Shown here: one piece after another, positions 61,396 through 64,000 of the stretch
Layout: every line of letters begins with the position of its first letter
Position numbering within the stretch: the first letter of the stretch is position 1
Source of the DNA: JBAZJI01 sp964596325
GTDB taxonomy: Bacteria; Patescibacteriota; Minisyncoccia; Minisyncoccales; JAGOPM01
Direction of reading: 5' to 3'
Length of the DNA: 64,000 bases
Assembly (NCBI GenBank): GCA_964596325.1
Contig: CAZQSQ010000004.1
Location: forward strand, 9,319 to 73,318
Notes under the pieces: generated by a model
Database searches by the model: none
What the model was told of the DNA's origin: nothing
The model's input: only the letters and a program-made list of their open reading frames with translations
Position numbers and translations under genes: made by a program

Positions 61396-62979
61396 TTCCT
61401 TAATCATATAAGTCCCCACAAGTTTGTAGCCGAATTTGCGGTAATAGTCGCGGGCTCCGACACCGGAAATAACCGCGATTTTTTTATAACCGTTCTTTTG
61501 GGCGACTTGTTGTGCAACTTCTAGAAGTTTTTTGCCCAAACCTTTGTGTTGGCTGGCAGACTTTTCCTTTTTGGAAACTTCCAGCTGTTGGCCATAGGTA
61601 TGGACTTCGCGTATCAGAGCACAATCTTTAAGCTCGGGCAAAACTTGGTTGTAGCTAAAGCGCAGCCTTAAAAGACTAGCCAACTTGGTGCGCTCTTTGT
61701 TTTCAAAAGATAAAAAGAATTCTTGGCCTTCGCCGGCTTGGTATTTTTCAATAAAAAGTTCCAAAGCGCCTTCTTTGAGCTCTTCGTTTTTAATTTCGCG
61801 GCAGCGAATGCAGTGGCAAACCTTATTATTATTCTTCAAATCCGCCAAAATATGCTGGCGCAAATTGGTAACTTTAGCGGCATCATTTAATGCATATTGC
61901 GAGGGGATGTCGCGGATAACCCGCTCTACCCTGACATAATAGGGGAGACTGCATTTTATCTGGGCCAAGAGAGTGCTCAGTTCTTTAAGGGTATAAGACT
62001 TAAATTTTTTATTTTTCCAGAGTTTGTAAAGTGGCGCCTCTTTTAAGACGGCCAGGGGATAGATTTTCAAAAAATCAGGTTGGAAGCGGCTATCATTAAA
62101 AAGGATTTCAAACATTTGTAAATCTTTGCGGAAATTAGAGCCGGGCAGGTTGGGCATCATTTGGTAGGCGATTTTGAAACCGGCATCACGCAAAAGTTTT
62201 GTCGCCAAAATTGTTTTGTCGCTTAAATGTCCGCGTTTGTTCAGCTCTAAAACATCATCATAAATGGATTGGACGCCTAACTCTACTTTAGTCACGCCCA
62301 ATTCGCGCAAAAATTTGATTTCTTTTACATTAATGCAATCCGGTCGGGTCTCAATGGCAATGCCAATTATTTTATGTTTGGCTTTTTCATTTTTGGTTTG
62401 TACTTTTTCTAAAGGCAAAGCCAGCATTTTATTCAAGGCTTTTTTATTGGGCCAAACATTACAAGCGGCAAAACAGGCTTTAATAAAATCTTGGCGATAT
62501 TTTTTAGGGTAAGCGCTCCAAGTGGCGCCAATAATGCGCAAATCAATTTTGTCCGTGGCGTGCCCGCTTTGGCTTAAGACTTCTAGTCTTTGGAAAACTT
62601 GTTTGGCAGCGTCAAATTTAAGATCATAGGCTCTTTGTGCGGCCGGTTCGCCCTTGAGGTAGCTTTTGGGCATGCCGCTTTGCTGCGGGCAGTAAAGGCA
62701 CGCTCCGGGGCACTTGTAGGGTTTAGTTAGAACAGAAATGTTTATAATGCCTGAAAGTGAGCGTATCGGGCGTTTGACAAAAAGTTTTCTAATGGCCGGG
62801 TTATCCTTGATTTTGCCAGTTTTAAGCAGTTTATGGTATGCTGAAAGCAGCGAAACATTGGAGAGATTTTTAACTTTATGCTGGCGTGAAAATTCGCGTT
62901 TGAACCGCGCCAAATCTTCGGCGTTTTGGCTCCGAGATTTAATAAAATTTTTGACAGCTTGTTCGATTAAATTTTCCAT
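61390..62979 (-). CDS. Elp3-like radical SAM and GNAT tRNA-modifying enzyme
   Basis: A 529-residue protein with a radical SAM domain containing CPGACLYCPQQ (three Cys for the iron-sulphur cluster), MPNLPGS and GVQSIYDDVLELNKRGH, a C-terminal zinc-type Cys pair (CHCIRC), and a GNAT acetyltransferase domain (GLGKKLLEVAQQVAQKNGYKKIAVISGVGARDYYRKFGY). Elp3 introduces carboxymethyl groups at wobble uridine 34 of tRNAs. The enzyme is sporadic in bacteria. It overlaps the upstream Mur ligase by six bases, tail to tail. Confidence 0.9.
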   Translation of the reverse strand: MENLIEQAVKNFIKSRSQNAEDLARFKREFSRQHKVKNLSNVSLLSAYHKLLKTGKIKDNPAIRKLFVKRPIRSLSGIINISVLTKPYKCPGACLYCPQQSGMPKSYLKGEPAAQRAYDLKFDAAKQVFQRLEVLSQSGHATDKIDLRIIGATWSAYPKKYRQDFIKACFAACNVWPNKKALNKMLALPLEKVQTKNEKAKHKIIGIAIETRPDCINVKEIKFLRELGVTKVELGVQSIYDDVLELNKRGHLSDKTILATKLLRDAGFKIAYQMMPNLPGSNFRKDLQMFEILFNDSRFQPDFLKIYPLAVLKEAPLYKLWKNKKFKSYTLKELSTLLAQIKCSLPYYVRVERVIRDIPSQYALNDAAKVTNLRQHILADLKNNNKVCHCIRCREIKNEELKEGALELFIEKYQAGEGQEFFLSFENKERTKLASLLRLRFSYNQVLPELKDCALIREVHTYGQQLEVSKKEKSASQHKGLGKKLLEVAQQVAQKNGYKKIAVISGVGARDYYRKFGYKLVGTYMIKEL

Positions 62980-62981
62980 TT

Positions 62982-63689
62982 ATGGATAAGAAATTACAGG
63001 AAAAAATCCTCAAAGATACCCAGAAAAGTTATGACCTTATTGCTCCTGATTATGCAAGAACAAGGCTTAACTTGTCAACCTATCTGCGCGAGGCTATTGC
63101 CCAGTTAAAACCTACAGGCAAAGTGCTTGATTCCGGTTGCGGCTCTGGGGCGGTTTTTGAGGCATTGATTTCTTATGGCATCGATTATTACGGTTTGGAT
63201 ATCTCTAAAAAATTAATCGAGTTGGCGACGGAAAAATACCCGCAAGGCCGTTTTTATGAGGGGGATGTTTTGCGGCTGCCCTTTGAGGATAATTATTTCG
63301 ATAATTTACTTTCCATTTCAGTGGCTCATCATATTCCCGGCAATGATTTGCGCTCGCGCTTTATCAAAGAGCAAATGAGGGTTGTGAAGCCTAATGGCAA
63401 AATGCTTTTTCGGGTATGGGACTTGAAAATAATCCCAGAGGCCGCTTCGATTTTAGCCAAAAATACTTTTTGGAAATTTTTGGGGCAAAATAAAATGGAT
63501 TTTGGGGATATTATGTATCCTTGGAAAAACTCTGAACAAAAAGTCGTGGCTTATCGCTATTTTCATTGTTTTACAGAAAATGAACTAGCCAATCTTTTGA
63601 AAAAAAGCGGCTTAGAGGTTATAAAAGTCTGGAAAGAGGGCAAACCGCCCACCGCTATGAGTATTTTTGCTTTAGCTAAGAAAAAATAA
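62982..63689 (+). CDS. Class I SAM-dependent methyltransferase
   Basis: A 235-residue methyltransferase with motif I VLDSGCGSGAVFEAL (about residues 48-62), the acidic YGLDIS of motif II, a FEDNYFDNLLSISVAHHI region (motif IV) and VVKPNGKMLFRVWDL. The overall layout (N-terminal YDLIAPDYARTR helix, type 11 domain) resembles the TRM9/ABH8-type methyltransferases that finish wobble-uridine cm5 to mcm5, which would fit with Elp3 on the opposite strand two bases away. That link is inference. Confidence 0.82.
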   Translation: MDKKLQEKILKDTQKSYDLIAPDYARTRLNLSTYLREAIAQLKPTGKVLDSGCGSGAVFEALISYGIDYYGLDISKKLIELATEKYPQGRFYEGDVLRLPFEDNYFDNLLSISVAHHIPGNDLRSRFIKEQMRVVKPNGKMLFRVWDLKIIPEAASILAKNTFWKFLGQNKMDFGDIMYPWKNSEQKVVAYRYFHCFTENELANLLKKSGLEVIKVWKEGKPPTAMSIFALAKKK

Positions 63690-63698
63690 ATAAAAAGT

Positions 63699-64000
63699 AT
63701 GGCTATAAAAAAGAAAGTTAAAAAGACGGCCAAAAAAGTTAAAAAGACAGTTAAAGAAATTAAGGTTAAACCCATGCCCCTAAAAGGGGAGAAGCTTGTG
63801 GGAGTAGTGACGCACTATTTTGACAAGCTAAAAGTGGCAGTGGTTAAGGCCAAAAAAGATTTGAAGTTAAAAGATAAGCTGCATTTTGTGGGCGGAGAGG
63901 ATACGGACTTTAAGCAGGTAATAACTTCTATGCAGTATAATCACGAGAAGATTAAAAAAGCGCTTAAGGGCAAAGAATTTGGAATGAAAGTTTCTAAGGT
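63699..64000 (+). CDS. Translation elongation factor-like small protein, 3'-truncated
   Basis: The frame runs off the right edge. The first 25 residues are Lys-rich repeats (KKKVKKTAKKVKKTVKE); then a beta-barrel follows: KLVGVVTHYFDKLKVAVVKAKKDLKLKDKLHFVGG and DFKQVITSMQYNHEKI, typical of the EF-Tu domain 2-like small proteins annotated as translation elongation factor-like. It lies nine bases after the methyltransferase gene. Confidence 0.7.
   Translation, partial: MAIKKKVKKTAKKVKKTVKEIKVKPMPLKGEKLVGVVTHYFDKLKVAVVKAKKDLKLKDKLHFVGGEDTDFKQVITSMQYNHEKIKKALKGKEFGMKVSK

Noticed and set aside
1..64000. Alternative genetic code (TGA as Gly)
   Set aside because: TGA ends VirB4 (with a normal ATGA overlap) and ruvC at the expected lengths, and no conserved gene reads through TGA.

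Overview
The window looks like a chromosomal scaffold piece from a member of the candidate phyla radiation (Patescibacteria, most like Parcubacteria). This is inferred from gene content: a reduced type IV secretion/pilus cluster with a PrgI-family protein, a TraC-like protein and a VirB4 ATPase, pilin-like modules fused to extracellular domains, a bacterial Elp3-like radical SAM/GNAT protein, a Mur ligase with a very short N-terminus, and many small ORFans. TAA, TAG and TGA all act as ordinary stops, so the code is standard.

Layout. Positions 1-14.4 kb form an accessory stretch of mostly unrecognised small secreted, membrane or soluble proteins. It also carries a degenerate Nudix protein, a P-loop kinase plus ROK kinase operon, the CCA-adding enzyme, an SDR, an HMA domain and three intact tRNA genes (Pro-CGG, Arg-TCG, Arg-CCG). 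Almost every gene here has a strong Shine-Dalgarno sequence, and many have their own sigma70-like promoter and hairpin terminator. A 1054-residue secreted FN3-like protein and a VirB2-like pilin follow (14.5-18.3 kb). Next come tRNA-Lys(CTT) and a 600-bp array of hairpin repeats. From 19 kb the genes are mostly core: rpsO-NYN nuclease-pnp, a Pro-rich coiled-coil protein, a DksA-type zinc protein, a YifB/ComM ATPase, a LysM-M23 peptidase and rsmA. The T4SS-like cluster covers 28.8-38.9 kb. The origin neighbourhood (khpB-like, yidC, rnpA, rpmH facing away from dnaA-dnaN, with DnaA boxes) covers 38.9-43.5 kb. Then follow a class A PBP, tyrS, ruvC-yebC-ruvB, a PilB-like ATPase with a degenerate DHH-like partner, tsaE, a 5'-3' exonuclease, a sensory cluster (7TM coiled-coil protein, histidine kinase, two receiver-only regulators), mutM, holA, rpsT, ruvA, a Mur ligase, elp3 and a methyltransferase.

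The most unusual signal is a family of about 60-nt hairpin elements. In the best copies they sit exactly inside the T-arm of tRNA sequences, after the T-loop TTCGATT and before the 3' half of the T-stem. They occur in a duplicated tRNA-Arg on the minus strand (13572-13702) and in four tandem T-arm copies downstream of tRNA-Lys (18.48-18.90 kb). Stem sequences differ between copies but stay complementary, the flanking T-arm half-stems match the neighbouring tRNA, and three copies at two unrelated loci are exactly 61 nt long. Isolated hairpins of the same design lie at 1315 and 5036.

Other notable signals: a predicted three-way-junction ncRNA between ruvB and pilB (about 49305-49462), a 100-bp inverted-repeat element in the leader of tRNA-Pro, a one-base frameshift in a membrane protein at 1788, a 100-N gap at 54117-54216 flanked by an identical 55-bp duplication (apparently an unmerged contig overlap), and a contrast between SD-led accessory genes and apparently leaderless core genes.
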